From Nonomuraea pusilla (GTDB lineage Bacteria; Actinomycetota; Actinomycetes; Streptosporangiales; Streptosporangiaceae), in NCBI RefSeq assembly GCF_900109355.1, contig NZ_FOBF01000015.1, forward strand, positions 1 to 64,000: a stretch of 64,000 bases of DNA. The letters are read 5' to 3'. The notes under the pieces were generated by a model, which was given only the letters and a program-made list of their open reading frames with translations, ran no database searches and had not been told where the DNA came from. Positions 33,289 through 42,051 of this stretch are shown here, in pieces. Every line of letters begins with the position of its first letter. Positions within the stretch are counted from its first letter, which is position 1. A program made the position numbers and the translations under genes.

Positions 33289-35895
33289 TTGCGCTACGTG
33301 ATGGGTTTCGAGGACATCGAATCGACGAATCTCGCGGACGTCGGCGGAAAGGGACTGCACCTGGGCGAGCTCTCGCGCGTCGACGGCATCCGCGTGCCCG
33401 GCGGCTTCTGCGTCACGACCGACGCCTTCCAGCGGGTCGTGGCCGAGACACCGTCGATCGACGCCCAGCTCGACCTGCTGTCGCGCGTGGAACCGGACGA
33501 CCACGCGGCGATCCGCAGCCTGAGCGCGGACGTCCGCCGCGTCGTCGAAGGCGTCACGCTGCCCGACGACCTCGCTGCGGCCATCGGCGAATCGCTCGCC
33601 CGGCTCGGGGAGCAGGCCTCCTACGCGGTGCGTTCCAGCGCGACCGCCGAGGACCTGCCCACCGCGTCCTTCGCAGGCCAGCAGGACTCGTACCTGAACG
33701 TCGTGGGCCTGCCGGCGGTTCTCCTGCACGTCCGGCGGTGCTGGGCCTCGCTGTTCACCGAGCGCGCGGTGACCTACCGGCTTCGCAACGGGTTCGACCA
33801 CCGGAAGGTGCGGATGGCGGTGGTCGTCCAGCGGATGGTGTTCCCGGACGCGGCCGGGATCCTCTTCACCGCCGACCCCGTCACCTCCAACCGGAGGATC
33901 GCCGCCGTGGAGGCCGGTTGGGGGCTCGGCGAGGCGCTCGTCTCCGGCCTCGTCGCCGGCGACGTCTACACGGTGCGCGACGACCGGATCGTCAGCGCGG
34001 CGATCGCCACCAAGCCGCGGCTCGTCCAGGCGTCGCCGGGAGGCGGTACCCAGGACGCGCCCATCGAGCCGGGGCGGCAGACGCAGCCGGCCCTGACGGA
34101 CGCGCAGGTCGTGCGCCTGGTGCGCCTGGGCCGGCGCATCGAAGCGCACTTCGGCCGGCCCCAGGACATCGAATGGTGCCTGACCGGCGACGACTTCCAC
34201 ATCGTCCAGAGCCGGCCGATCACCACCCTGTTCCCCATCCCCGCGACCGACGACCAGGAGAACCACGTCTACGTCTCCGTCGGTCACCAGCAGATGATGA
34301 CCGACGCGATGAAGCCGCTCGGACTCTCCCTGTGGCAGCTGACGACCCCGCGGCCGATGCACGAGGCCGGCGGGCGGCTGTTCGTCGACGTGGCCCCCAT
34401 CCTGGCGACCCGCGGCGGTCGCGAGAACCTCCTCGGCACCCTGGGGAAGTCCGACCCGCTGATCCGGGACGCGTTGCAGACCGTCCTCGACCGCGACGAC
34501 TTCCTCCGCTCGCTTCCCGACGAAGGCCCTGGCGCCGCACGCGCCGGCGACCCGCCCGCCCCGATCGAGGCCGATCCGGCCGTCGTCGTCGAGCTGATCC
34601 GGCGCAGTCAGGCGTCCGTCGCCACCCTCCGGCGCGAGATCCGGAGCCTGTCCGGGCCGGCGCTGCTCGACTTCATCCTGGACGACCTCGCGGAGCTCAA
34701 GCGCATCCTGTTCGAGCCGCGGAGCCACCAGGCGATCATGGCGGGGATGGAGGCGACCTGGTGGCTCAACGACCACATCGAGACGTGGCTGGGCGAGAAG
34801 AACGCGGCCGACGCGCTCACGCAGTCCGTCCCCCACAACGTCACGTCGGAGATGGGCCTCTCGCTCCTCGACGTCGCCGACGTCATCCGGCCGCACGCGG
34901 ACGTCGTCGCGTTCCTGCAGCGCGTCGCGGACGAAGGCCGGGAGGGCGACGGTTTCCTGGACGAGCTGGCCGGGCTGGCCGGCGGCCCGGAAGCCCGTGA
35001 CGCCATCCGCGGCTACCTCGACGAGTACGGCATGCGCTGCGCGGGCGAGATCGACATCACCAGGACGCGCTGGAGCGAGAACCCCGCCACGCTCGTCCCC
35101 ACCATCCTCGGCAACGTCAAGAACTTCGAGCCCGGCGACGGCAAGCGACGCTTCGAACAGGGACGCCGAGAGTCGCGGCGCAAGGAACAGGAGCTGCTGA
35201 CGCGCCTGCGCGCCCTGCCCGACGGGGAGGAGAAGGCCGCGGAGACCAAGCGGATGATCGACCGCGTCCGCGCCTTCGCCGGATACCGGGAGTACCCCAA
35301 GTACGGCATGGTCAGCCGCTACTTCGCGTACAAGCAGGCGTTGCTGCGGGAAGCCGAACGTCTCGTCCGGTCCGGCACCCTGCGCGAGAAGGACGACATC
35401 TTCTTCCTCCGGCTCGAGGAGCTGCGGGAGGTCGTGCGCACCGGCGAGGTGGACGCCGGACTCATCCGGGAGAGGCGGGAGGCGTTCCGGACGTACGAGG
35501 CGCTCACGCCGCCCCGGGTCCTCACGTCCGACGGCGAGGCCATCACCGGCCGGTACCGGCGTGACGACGTCCCGCCCGGCGCGCTGGCCGGCCTCCCGGT
35601 CTCGGCCGGCGCCGTCGAGGGCCGCGCCCGCGTCGTCATGGACATGGAAGGGGCCGACCTCGAAGCGGGAGACATCCTGGTCACCGCCTACACCGACCCC
35701 AGCTGGACCCCCCTGTTCGTGGCCGCCGCCGGGCTGGTGACGGAGGTGGGCGGCCTCATGACCCACGGGGCGGTGATCGCGCGGGAGTACGGCCTGCCGG
35801 CCGTCGTGGGCGTGGAGCAGGCCACCCGGCTGATCAGGGACGGGCAGCGGATCCGCGTCCACGGCACCGACGGCTACGTCGAGATCCTCGACTGA
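33289..35895 (+). CDS. rph: Rifamycin-inactivating phosphotransferase
   Basis: TTG 33289 gives 868 aa (GGAG 9 nt upstream); it places the swivelling-domain His in LMTHGAVIAREYGLPAVVGV at residue 826, close to the catalytic His of known Rph enzymes, so I prefer it to the ATG at 33208. The ATP-grasp domain begins YVMGFEDIESTNLADVGGKGLHLGELSR with AVRSSATAEDLPTASFAGQQDS; the rifamycin-binding middle part and the His domain follow. The enzyme transfers the beta-phosphate of ATP to the ansa hydroxyl of rifamycins. A rifamycin-associated element was not seen upstream. Confidence 0.92.
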   Translation: MRYVMGFEDIESTNLADVGGKGLHLGELSRVDGIRVPGGFCVTTDAFQRVVAETPSIDAQLDLLSRVEPDDHAAIRSLSADVRRVVEGVTLPDDLAAAIGESLARLGEQASYAVRSSATAEDLPTASFAGQQDSYLNVVGLPAVLLHVRRCWASLFTERAVTYRLRNGFDHRKVRMAVVVQRMVFPDAAGILFTADPVTSNRRIAAVEAGWGLGEALVSGLVAGDVYTVRDDRIVSAAIATKPRLVQASPGGGTQDAPIEPGRQTQPALTDAQVVRLVRLGRRIEAHFGRPQDIEWCLTGDDFHIVQSRPITTLFPIPATDDQENHVYVSVGHQQMMTDAMKPLGLSLWQLTTPRPMHEAGGRLFVDVAPILATRGGRENLLGTLGKSDPLIRDALQTVLDRDDFLRSLPDEGPGAARAGDPPAPIEADPAVVVELIRRSQASVATLRREIRSLSGPALLDFILDDLAELKRILFEPRSHQAIMAGMEATWWLNDHIETWLGEKNAADALTQSVPHNVTSEMGLSLLDVADVIRPHADVVAFLQRVADEGREGDGFLDELAGLAGGPEARDAIRGYLDEYGMRCAGEIDITRTRWSENPATLVPTILGNVKNFEPGDGKRRFEQGRRESRRKEQELLTRLRALPDGEEKAAETKRMIDRVRAFAGYREYPKYGMVSRYFAYKQALLREAERLVRSGTLREKDDIFFLRLEELREVVRTGEVDAGLIRERREAFRTYEALTPPRVLTSDGEAITGRYRRDDVPPGALAGLPVSAGAVEGRARVVMDMEGADLEAGDILVTAYTDPSWTPLFVAAAGLVTEVGGLMTHGAVIAREYGLPAVVGVEQATRLIRDGQRIRVHGTDGYVEILD

Positions 35896-36032
35896 ACCGC
35901 CGCCCCTCCAGGGCCTTCGGGCCCGGCCTGCATACCTGATCAGGACGACCAGCCCTCCCGGACCCGAGGACGCCGTTCTCCCATTGACCAATCAGATCAT
36001 TCGGCGTTGTGTGACAGGCAGGATGATCAACG

Positions 36033-36641
36033 GTGCCCGATGCGGGGGGCTCAGCGCTTGAGCTCATCGGTGACACCGCGGCCGACGAACCTGGGCGGTA
36101 CTTGGTGATGACCACGCGCTATCAGAACCGCTGGACCGTCGCGGCGGGGGTCCTGGGCGAGGTGTTCCTGATGTGGGTGTACCTGGGGGGAGTGACAACG
36201 GTGCCCTTTCCTGACCTCCTCAGCCGGGTGGTCGCGGGGACCGTTGTCACGCTGAGTTGCTGGGTGGGGGCGGTGGCGACGTTCTTCCCCGCAGTGCGGC
36301 TGCGCCCTAAGGAACTGGTGGTGGACAACCCGCTGTTCACCTACCGCATCCCCTGGCGGTACGTCCTGGATGTGGAGCCCGACGGAGGAATGGAGATAAG
36401 GACGCGCGGCGCAGGAGAGATCGGCTCCTTCGCGTTCTCCTCCTCCCTGCTGGGCGAGCTGACCGGCAACCGCACCTCAAGGCGGGTGGCGGCCGCCATC
36501 CTCGAATACCGCGGAAAACAGGCGGACAAGTCGGGCGGAGGCGACGTCACTCGCGAGATCCCCGTCCTCCGGCACGTGATCTGGCTGGGCTGCTCGTGGG
36601 CCCTCCTCACCTGGGCCCTACCGGCGATCCTGTCGCCCTGA
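36033..36641 (+). CDS. Membrane protein with PH-like segment, function unknown
   Basis: A 202-aa protein (GTG start). Two N-terminal helices (WTVAAGVLGEVFLMWVYLGG and VVAGTVVTLSCWVGAVATFFP) precede a beta-rich part, VRLRPKELVVDNPLFTYRIPWRYVLDVEP, which looks like the bacterial PH-domain proteins, and a last helix at the C-terminus. No function assigned. Confidence 0.6.
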   Translation: MPDAGGSALELIGDTAADEPGRYLVMTTRYQNRWTVAAGVLGEVFLMWVYLGGVTTVPFPDLLSRVVAGTVVTLSCWVGAVATFFPAVRLRPKELVVDNPLFTYRIPWRYVLDVEPDGGMEIRTRGAGEIGSFAFSSSLLGELTGNRTSRRVAAAILEYRGKQADKSGGGDVTREIPVLRHVIWLGCSWALLTWALPAILSP

Positions 36642-36701
36642 CCTGCGACCGCCGGCGCGCCCGCACGCCTCGATGACGTCGCCGGCTTCGCACGGAAGGC
36701 T

Positions 36702-37334
36702 TCAGTCGTCGCGCCCGGCGCCGCGATCGGGTGCGCTCATGTCCCCCGTCCCCGGCGTGCCGTCGGCGAGCCCGTAGCGCAGGTAAACGATGCCCTTGGG
36801 GCCGGCCACCGGCGGTTCGAGGAGCGTGACGTTCGCGGGCACCGCGCCACCGTCGAACACCTTCTTCCCGACGCCCAGCACGATCGGGTGCACCCAGAGG
36901 TCGAGACGGTCGAAGAGCTTCTCGCGCAGGAGGGTCTGCACCAGGTTCAGGCTCCCGACGACCTTCACGTGCTCGTGCCGGTCACGGATCTCGCGCACCG
37001 CGCCGGCCAGATCCGGGCCGAGCCGCGTGGACCCCGCCCACGAGAGGTCGGGCCTGCCACGGGAGGCCACGTACTTCGGGACGCCGTTGAAGAGCGTGGC
37101 GATCGCGCCCTCCTGGTACGGCCAGTGGGCGGCGAAGATGTCGTACGTCCGCCGGCCGAGCAGGAGGGCGTCCGTCCCCTCGTACGCGGCGCCGACCTGC
37201 GCCCCGGCCACCTCGTCCAGCAGGGGCGCCTGCCAGCCGCCGAACGGGAACCCCACCGGGTCCTCGTCGGGGCTGCCGGGCGACTGCCCGACGAGGTCGA
37301 GGGTCGCGAACAGCTCGATGTGGATGAGGCCCAT
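36702..37334 (-). CDS. Dihydrofolate-reductase-family protein (RibD C-terminal type)
   Basis: A 210-aa protein. Marks of the RibD-C/DHFR-like fold are GRRTYDIFAAHWPY, KYVASRGRPDLSWAGSTRL, IRDRHEHVKVVGSLNLVQTLL and LDLWVHPIVLGVGKKVFDGG. These stand-alone proteins are NADPH-dependent reductases of unknown substrate. A distant relative is at 40761. Confidence 0.88.
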   Translation of the reverse strand: MGLIHIELFATLDLVGQSPGSPDEDPVGFPFGGWQAPLLDEVAGAQVGAAYEGTDALLLGRRTYDIFAAHWPYQEGAIATLFNGVPKYVASRGRPDLSWAGSTRLGPDLAGAVREIRDRHEHVKVVGSLNLVQTLLREKLFDRLDLWVHPIVLGVGKKVFDGGAVPANVTLLEPPVAGPKGIVYLRYGLADGTPGTGDMSAPDRGAGRDD

Positions 37335-37394
37335 GCTTGCTCCCGGTGAGTCAGCCGTCTCGGTCGGGAGGTAGACCTGCGGGCGGCGGCGGAC

Positions 37395-37934
37395 TCATCG
37401 GTGGTCGGCGAGGATTCTCACGTCGTCGGGACTCCACGCGTACTCGACGACGGGCAGTTCGAATCCTGCGGGGAAGCGTTCCACGAACTCCCTGGTGGGC
37501 CGGCCGCCGAGCCGCCGGTAGAAGGCGATCGCGGCGGCGTTGTCCCGCAACACCTCCAGATAGACCGTCCTGTCAGGGTGCTGCTCGGAGGCCCAGCCGA
37601 AAGCCCGGTGCACGAGCTCCCGGCCGATGCCGGACTGCTTGCGCTCCGGCTCGACGTGCAGGTTGTCGAGCAGGACACGCCCATCGGCTTCGACGGCGAG
37701 ATAGGCGAACCCCAGGAGGGCGTCGCCGTCGACGGCGACGAGCAGGCAGCGGGTGTGATCCGGTTGCCGGGCGACGGTGGCGAGCCGGGCACTCCACATG
37801 GCCCTGCGCTCGCCGAGCAGGGACCCGTTCAGGTAGCCGGCGGGCATGATCTCGGCATAGGCGGTCAGCCAGCTACGCGTGTGGAGCTGCGCGATGTTCT
37901 CGGCGTCGTCTTCGGTACCAGATCTGATGTGCAT
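37395..37934 (-). CDS. GNAT-family N-acetyltransferase
   Basis: A 179-aa protein; ATG 37934 was chosen because the GNAT fold begins right there (HIRSGTEDDAENIAQLHTRSW). The acetyl-CoA loop is VEPERKQSGIGRELVHRAFGWA, and the C-terminal strand YLEVLRDNAAAIAFYRRLGG is typical. The substrate is unknown. It is divergent from the radical SAM gene beyond a small hypothetical gene. Confidence 0.86.
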   Translation of the reverse strand: MHIRSGTEDDAENIAQLHTRSWLTAYAEIMPAGYLNGSLLGERRAMWSARLATVARQPDHTRCLLVAVDGDALLGFAYLAVEADGRVLLDNLHVEPERKQSGIGRELVHRAFGWASEQHPDRTVYLEVLRDNAAAIAFYRRLGGRPTREFVERFPAGFELPVVEYAWSPDDVRILADHR

Positions 37935-37962
37935 GGCGTAGAGGTTCGCACAGGCGAGGTGA

Positions 37963-38259
37963 TCACCTGGGAGCCGGTGCGCCCCCGCGGGAGGCGTCGC
38001 TCCTGCCGCGGGCCTGGAGCTCCGCCAGCCACCCGGCCACCTGCTCGTCGCTGTGGAGGTAATCCTCGTCCGGGCCATGGCGTAAGTCGATGCCGTGAAG
38101 GAGCCGCAGCGCCCACCACACGAGATCGTCGTGCACGGCCGGATCGCTCGCGCAGACCCACTGGGAGGCCCACCGATCGGCTTCGTCGCGCGTCACGGAG
38201 CCATCGAGGACGCCGACGAACTGTGCTTCGACCTGCGAACGGGACGGCGCTGGAGACAC
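37963..38259 (-). CDS. Small hypothetical protein
   Basis: A 98-aa acidic protein with a GTG start. It reads VEAQFVGVLDGSVTRDEADRWASQWV ... DDLVWWALRLLHGIDLRHGPDEDYLHSDEQVAGWLAELQ, rich in Trp and acidic residues, like a family of conserved actinobacterial hypotheticals that may be small immunity-type or antidote proteins; no function can be given. Its start lies 76 bp from that of the radical SAM gene on the other strand. Confidence 0.55.
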   Translation of the reverse strand: MSPAPSRSQVEAQFVGVLDGSVTRDEADRWASQWVCASDPAVHDDLVWWALRLLHGIDLRHGPDEDYLHSDEQVAGWLAELQARGRSDASRGGAPAPR

Positions 38260-38334
38260 CGTCCCAGGATCTCACGAACCGCGGCGACCTGGCCCGGCTT
38301 CTTCTTGTCGCGGAACACAAGGCGATGACGCGGT

Positions 38335-39519
38335 GTGCTGATGTACGTTCACTCTGTGACCAGCTTGGAGGGTGGGCCTGCCGCCGCAGGGGCCGCGCAG
38401 ACCGGTGAGGTGAGGCTGGCCGGCACAGCGCGGGCGGTGCTCATGCAGCCCACCACGTTGTGCAACCTCGATTGCTCCTACTGCTACCTGCCGGACCGGA
38501 AGGTGTCCCGGCGGATGAGCGTGGATGTCGCCGAGGCCGTGGCCGCCGGTGCGCGAGAGTGGTCCAGGAAGCATCCGGTGGCCGTGGTCTGGCACGGCGG
38601 CGAACCGCTCGCGGTGGGCCCGGCCTACTTCCGCTCCCTGCTGGAGCCGTTCGGGCCCGGCGAGACACATCCGGTGGTCCATGCGGTGCAGACCAACGCC
38701 ACGCTCATCGACGAGGCGTGGTGCGAGGTGTTCTCGACCGTCCCCGTCCGTGTCACGGTGAGCATCGACGGCCCAGGTGAGCACAACGCCCAACGGGTGG
38801 ACCGGGCGCGACGCCCGAGCACGGAGCGGGTCATGAACGGCATCGACCTGCTGCGCAGGGCCGGGATCGGCTTCAGCGTGATCGCGGTGCTGTCCGACCT
38901 GTCGCCGGGAGCGGCTTCCCGCCTGTACCGATTCGCCTGCGAGCTCGGCTGCGACAACCTCGGAGTGAACCTGGCCGAGAAGAAAGGCGTCTACGCGGGC
39001 GCGCAGGAGCCGGAGAGCGAGACCGAGGTCATCGCCTTCTGGCAGGAACTCGCGGCGAGCTGGCAGGCCGACCCACGCATCCGGATCAGAGAGCTCGACC
39101 ACGCCTACACCTACGTCCGGGAGGAGCTCTCCGGTGCCTCGGCAGAGCGCGCCGGCCGGCCCGTCGCGCCCCTGCCCCTGGTCACCTGGGACGGCCACTA
39201 CCTTCCCATCGGCGCGGAACTGGCCGGCTTCTCCTCGCCGCACCACGGCCCGTTCACCGCCGGCAACGTCCTCGACACCCCCATGACCGTACTGGCGGCC
39301 CAGGCGGAGGCGGTGCCGTGGGTCGCAGAAGCCATGGCAGGCATCGCCAACTGCCGTGAGCAGTGCGAGTACTTCGCCTACTGCCGCGGCGGGCAAGCGG
39401 CCAACAAGTACTTCGAGACCGGGCGCCTGGACGCCACCGAAACCACCCACTGCCGCACCAGCAAGATCAACCTACTGGAAGGAATCCTGCGTCATGCCGA
39501 ACATGCCCACACCCGCTGA
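38335..39519 (+). CDS. Radical SAM/SPASM RiPP maturase
   Basis: A 394-aa enzyme (GTG 38335; ATG 38341 also possible). The radical SAM cluster motif is CNLDCSYC (Cys43, Cys47, Cys50), followed by WHGGEPLAVG and the SIDGPGEHN strand. The C-terminal SPASM region holds Cys340, Cys344, Cys350 and Cys373 in CREQCEYFAYCRGGQ and ATETTHC, the pattern of peptide-modifying, cyclophane-forming maturases such as the FxsB group. Its 3' end overlaps a 52-aa ORF, the presumed substrate. The start is preceded by AAGGCGA. Confidence 0.9.
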   Translation: MLMYVHSVTSLEGGPAAAGAAQTGEVRLAGTARAVLMQPTTLCNLDCSYCYLPDRKVSRRMSVDVAEAVAAGAREWSRKHPVAVVWHGGEPLAVGPAYFRSLLEPFGPGETHPVVHAVQTNATLIDEAWCEVFSTVPVRVTVSIDGPGEHNAQRVDRARRPSTERVMNGIDLLRRAGIGFSVIAVLSDLSPGAASRLYRFACELGCDNLGVNLAEKKGVYAGAQEPESETEVIAFWQELAASWQADPRIRIRELDHAYTYVREELSGASAERAGRPVAPLPLVTWDGHYLPIGAELAGFSSPHHGPFTAGNVLDTPMTVLAAQAEAVPWVAEAMAGIANCREQCEYFAYCRGGQAANKYFETGRLDATETTHCRTSKINLLEGILRHAEHAHTR

Positions 39520-39652
39520 GGCCACGCAGACCACGGCCTCACTGTCCGAACGGATCGAAGCCAGCCGCGACCAGCTCACCCAGGCGGCGGCACAGGCCGG
39601 CGAACGCCAGGACATCGCCGGCATCTTCGGCTGGGCGTACACAGGAGTGTGA
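39494..39652 (+). CDS. Putative RiPP precursor peptide
   Basis: A 52-aa ORF overlapping the 3' end of the radical SAM gene by 26 nt in another frame, with GGAAGGA about 9 nt before its ATG. The N-terminal part (LSERIEASRDQLTQAAAQAGERQ) would form an amphipathic leader helix; the C-terminus DIAGIFGWAYTGV has aromatics at every second position (Phe45, Trp47, Tyr49), a likely core. It is not the FxSxx end of FxsA precursors. No peptidase or dedicated exporter is next to it. Confidence 0.75.
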   Translation: MPNMPTPAEATQTTASLSERIEASRDQLTQAAAQAGERQDIAGIFGWAYTGV

Positions 39653-40062
39653 CGTCCCTGGGGTGGGACGCGCGCTCGCCCGGCCCCTGCGAACGGATCG
39701 TCGATCGCTGAGGCCACATCCCCGGTGAGGGGCCCGAGGCTCGCAGCCCCGGGCCCCTTCGCTGCGCACCCGGGAAGAGGCGGCACAGTCCGGGCGAGCC
39801 CGCACCGGCATGCGCTGATCGTGGAGCTGGGACTGCTGCTCCGGCAAACCGTTTCCGGCTGGGCACTCGGCGCTGACGCTCGCGGGCTGGGACAGGGGAC
39901 GTGACGGAGAAGTCCACCCCCCTGGTCTTACGGCCGCCTTCGACGATCGCGCTCGATCGGTCAGATCGCACGATCGAGGTAGAAACCGATCCACCGCAGC
40001 CCGCGCAGCTCCCTGTAGCGCAAACCCGCATAGCGCGACGCGACGCCGCATATTCTTCGCCC
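39653..40062. other. Intergenic region after the RiPP unit
   Basis: A 410-bp stretch without a supported gene. It begins with a 6-bp hairpin (CGTCCC/GGGACG, 39653-39670), contains the strong terminator described next, and near 39940-39980 has several CGATCG-type short palindromes before the AraC-type gene, which could hold its control region. Frames open through it lack ribosome sites and recognisable domains. Confidence 0.5.
39728..39758. terminator. Hairpin terminator downstream of the RiPP genes
   Basis: AGGGGCCCG (39728-39736) pairs with CGGGCCCCT (39750-39758), 9 bp perfect, followed by TTC. It isolates the maturase-precursor pair from the next genes. Confidence 0.65.
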
Positions 40063-40779
40063 GTGGGACTGCGGTTCGAGACGCGTCGGTCCGACTCGCC
40101 GTGGGTCGACACCGTGTGGACATGCACGAGCGAGCAGGTCACCGCGATGACGTCCGTCGCAGGGGCGCGTTGGGGCCTGGTGTTCTGGGAGCAGGCCGGC
40201 CGGACGTACGCGGGCGTCACCGGCCCCGAGACCCGGACCGGCACGGCGCCGGTGCCGGTGCCGGAGGGCGCGACCTTCACGGGCATCGAGTTCGCCGTGG
40301 GCACCTCGTTGCGGTCCGTGCCCACGCCGGCGCTGGTCGACGGCGGCATCAGGCTCCCCGACACCACGCGCCGGACGTTCCGGCTGGACGGCGCGCGCTG
40401 GGAGACGCCCGGCCCCGACGACGCCGAGGCCCTGGTCGACGGTCTCGTCCGGGCCGGGACCGTGGTCCGTGACCTGCTCGTCGCAGAGGTGCTGCGCGGT
40501 CACCGCCCGGCCGTCTCGCGGCGCACCGTCGAACGCCGGTTCCGCGCCGCGACCGGACTGACGCGGGGCGTGGTCCGGCAGATCGAGCGGGCCCGCGCGG
40601 CGGCGGAGCTGCTGGCCGCCGGCGACCCGGCCCCCGACGTCGTCGCCAAGCTCGACTACTTCGACGAGCCGCACCTGGCCCGGGCACTGCGCTCCTACGT
40701 CGGACGCACCGTCAGGCAGCTGCGCGAGGGCGGCGGCGGCGCGATCGCCCTCGACCTGGGTCAGCGCTTGACGTCGTAG
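40063..40779 (+). CDS. AraC-family transcriptional regulator
   Basis: About 238 aa from GTG 40063, chosen because the sensor homology starts there (VGLRFETRRSDSPWVDTVWTC). The C-terminal AraC double helix-turn-helix includes AAELLAAGDPAPDVVAKLDYFDEPHLARALRSYVGRTVRQLRE. It is convergent with, and overlaps by 19 nt, a DHFR-like gene. The ligand is unknown. Confidence 0.82.
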   Translation: MGLRFETRRSDSPWVDTVWTCTSEQVTAMTSVAGARWGLVFWEQAGRTYAGVTGPETRTGTAPVPVPEGATFTGIEFAVGTSLRSVPTPALVDGGIRLPDTTRRTFRLDGARWETPGPDDAEALVDGLVRAGTVVRDLLVAEVLRGHRPAVSRRTVERRFRAATGLTRGVVRQIERARAAAELLAAGDPAPDVVAKLDYFDEPHLARALRSYVGRTVRQLREGGGGAIALDLGQRLTS

Positions 40780-41339
40780 ACCAGCTTCAGGATCCCGTTC
40801 GAGTAGCTCTCCGACTCCCGCAGCGTCAGCATGTGCTTGTCCCGGTCGGCCCGGCCGAACAGGCTCTTCCCGGCGCCGAGCAGCACGGGGAAGACGAGCA
40901 GGTTGTACCGGTCGATCAGGCCCGCGTCCGACAGCCGCCGGGCCAGCTCCGCGCTGCCGTGGATGAAGATCGCGCCGCCCTCGCTCTCCTTGAGCGCGGC
41001 GACGTCCTCGGTCGAGCGCACAATCGTCGTCGGCCCCCACCCGCTGACGAGGGCGTCGTCGGACAGCGTGGTCGACACCACGTACTTGGGCAGCTCCTTG
41101 TAGGCGGCATGGTCCTCGGAGCCGGGCCAGACCGACGCGAACGCCTCGTAGCTGCGGCGGCCGAACATCAGCGCCGTCGTGTCGCCGAGTTCCTCGCCCT
41201 TGAGCGACCAGGCTTCCGGAACGAAATCGAGATCCTTGAACACCCACCCACCGCTGCGGTGCTCCTCCCCCGGCCCGCCGCCGGGCGAGTCCACGACACC
41301 GTCCAGCGACATGAAACCGGTGTAGACCAGATCACGCAT
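40761..41339 (-). CDS. Dihydrofolate-reductase-family protein (RibD C-terminal type)
   Basis: A 192-aa protein: SLDGVVDSPGGGPGEEH at the start, GRRSYEAFASVWPGSEDHAAYKELPKYVVSTTL, GGAIFIHGSAELARRLSDAGLIDRYNLLVFPVLLGAGKSLFG. It is the common YwjB/YyaP-like reductase type with unknown substrate. It overlaps the AraC-type gene end to end. Confidence 0.88.
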   Translation of the reverse strand: MRDLVYTGFMSLDGVVDSPGGGPGEEHRSGGWVFKDLDFVPEAWSLKGEELGDTTALMFGRRSYEAFASVWPGSEDHAAYKELPKYVVSTTLSDDALVSGWGPTTIVRSTEDVAALKESEGGAIFIHGSAELARRLSDAGLIDRYNLLVFPVLLGAGKSLFGRADRDKHMLTLRESESYSNGILKLVYDVKR

Positions 41340-41702
41340 TGTGCCGCCTCCTCATGCTCGGGTTAGTCGCAGGCCCCACGCTAGATGCCGACCGCGGCAG
41401 CCGTCTTGGACGGAAACGACAGCAGGCCCAAAACGCGTACCGAAGCACCGCCGCGACGTGAACCTGCACCCTCCTGCGCCGGGCATGCCTGGTCGCGACC
41501 GGGCTGAGCATCGACCCATGGTGCTGGCACGCCAATGGCATGGCGATCAGCCAGCGACCTGGTTCTTGTCCGCGCGACTCGCGCAGCCGTCCACCTGGTC
41601 TCCCGTCTGCCGTACGACCGCCCGAAAAGGCGGGCGAACAGCGGAGTCAGGCGCTTGGAGCACGTGGGTTTCACGTTCCCGAGACATTGCCCTTGCCTCC
41701 GC
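41340..41702. other. Non-coding relic DNA left of the toxin gene
   Basis: No gene is supported here. Within it, 41520-41645 resembles the left end of the intact element (44965-45090): a decayed arm-type motif TGGCACGCCAATGGCATG (41525-41542), GATCAGCCAGCGACCTGG against GATCAGCTGGCGACCTGG, and CCCGTCTGCCGT followed by an inverted GCCCG/CGGGC pair. It reads as the worn left end of an older element. Confidence 0.55.
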
Positions 41703-41703
41703 T

Positions 41704-41719
41704 ATAACGTCCATGTTAT
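41704..41719. promoter_or_regulatory. Palindrome at the toxin-antitoxin promoter
   Basis: ATAAC-N6-GTTAT (41704-41719), with a TATAAC -10-like box at 41703-41708, overlaps the toxin start. Typical place for self-repression by the XRE antitoxin. Confidence 0.55.
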
Positions 41720-42051
41720 GACCGGCACTGGAGCCGGAAGTTGATGAGTGGTTCGACACGCTCAATCAGGAGGACCAGGAGACGCCGCCGTTCTACGTCG
41801 ATCTACCGGCTGAACGTGGCGTTCTGCTCGACGAGCCCCACTCCCGTCAACTCCGCGGCAAGCTGCGAGAGCTGCGGTTCCGTTTGCAGCGGGAGGCGGT
41901 ACGGATCACCTACTGGATCGCCCCGGGAAGGCGGATCGTCATGCTGACGGTGTTCCGTAAGCAGCGGATGCGAGAATCCGCCGAGATCGAGCGTGCGTGG
42001 CGGGCCACGCAGCGATGCATCGCTGAGGCCCACACCACAGACGAGGAGTGA
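41718..42051 (+). pseudogene. RelE/HigB-like toxin gene with 5' frameshift
   Basis: From 41722 one frame runs to 42051 and reads ALEPEVDEWFDTLN ... QLRGKLRELRFRLQREAVRITYWIAPGRRIVMLTVFRKQRMRESAEIERAWRA, a clear phage-Gp49/HigB type toxin. It has no start codon in frame (TGA precedes it). ATG 41718 would give MTALEPEVDEWF if one G at 41724-41725 were removed, so a single-base insertion appears to have disabled the toxin. Without it the protein would have about 110 residues. The stop overlaps the antitoxin start (GTGA). Confidence 0.75.

Noticed and set aside
33241..35991. A 916-aa minus-strand open frame
   Set aside because: It is the complement of the rifamycin phosphotransferase gene, with no motif or ribosome site.
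38335..39652. Mycofactocin or FxSxx-type precursor system
   Set aside because: The peptide lacks the CGVY end of MftA and the FxSxx end of FxsA, and no other mft or fxs genes are near.
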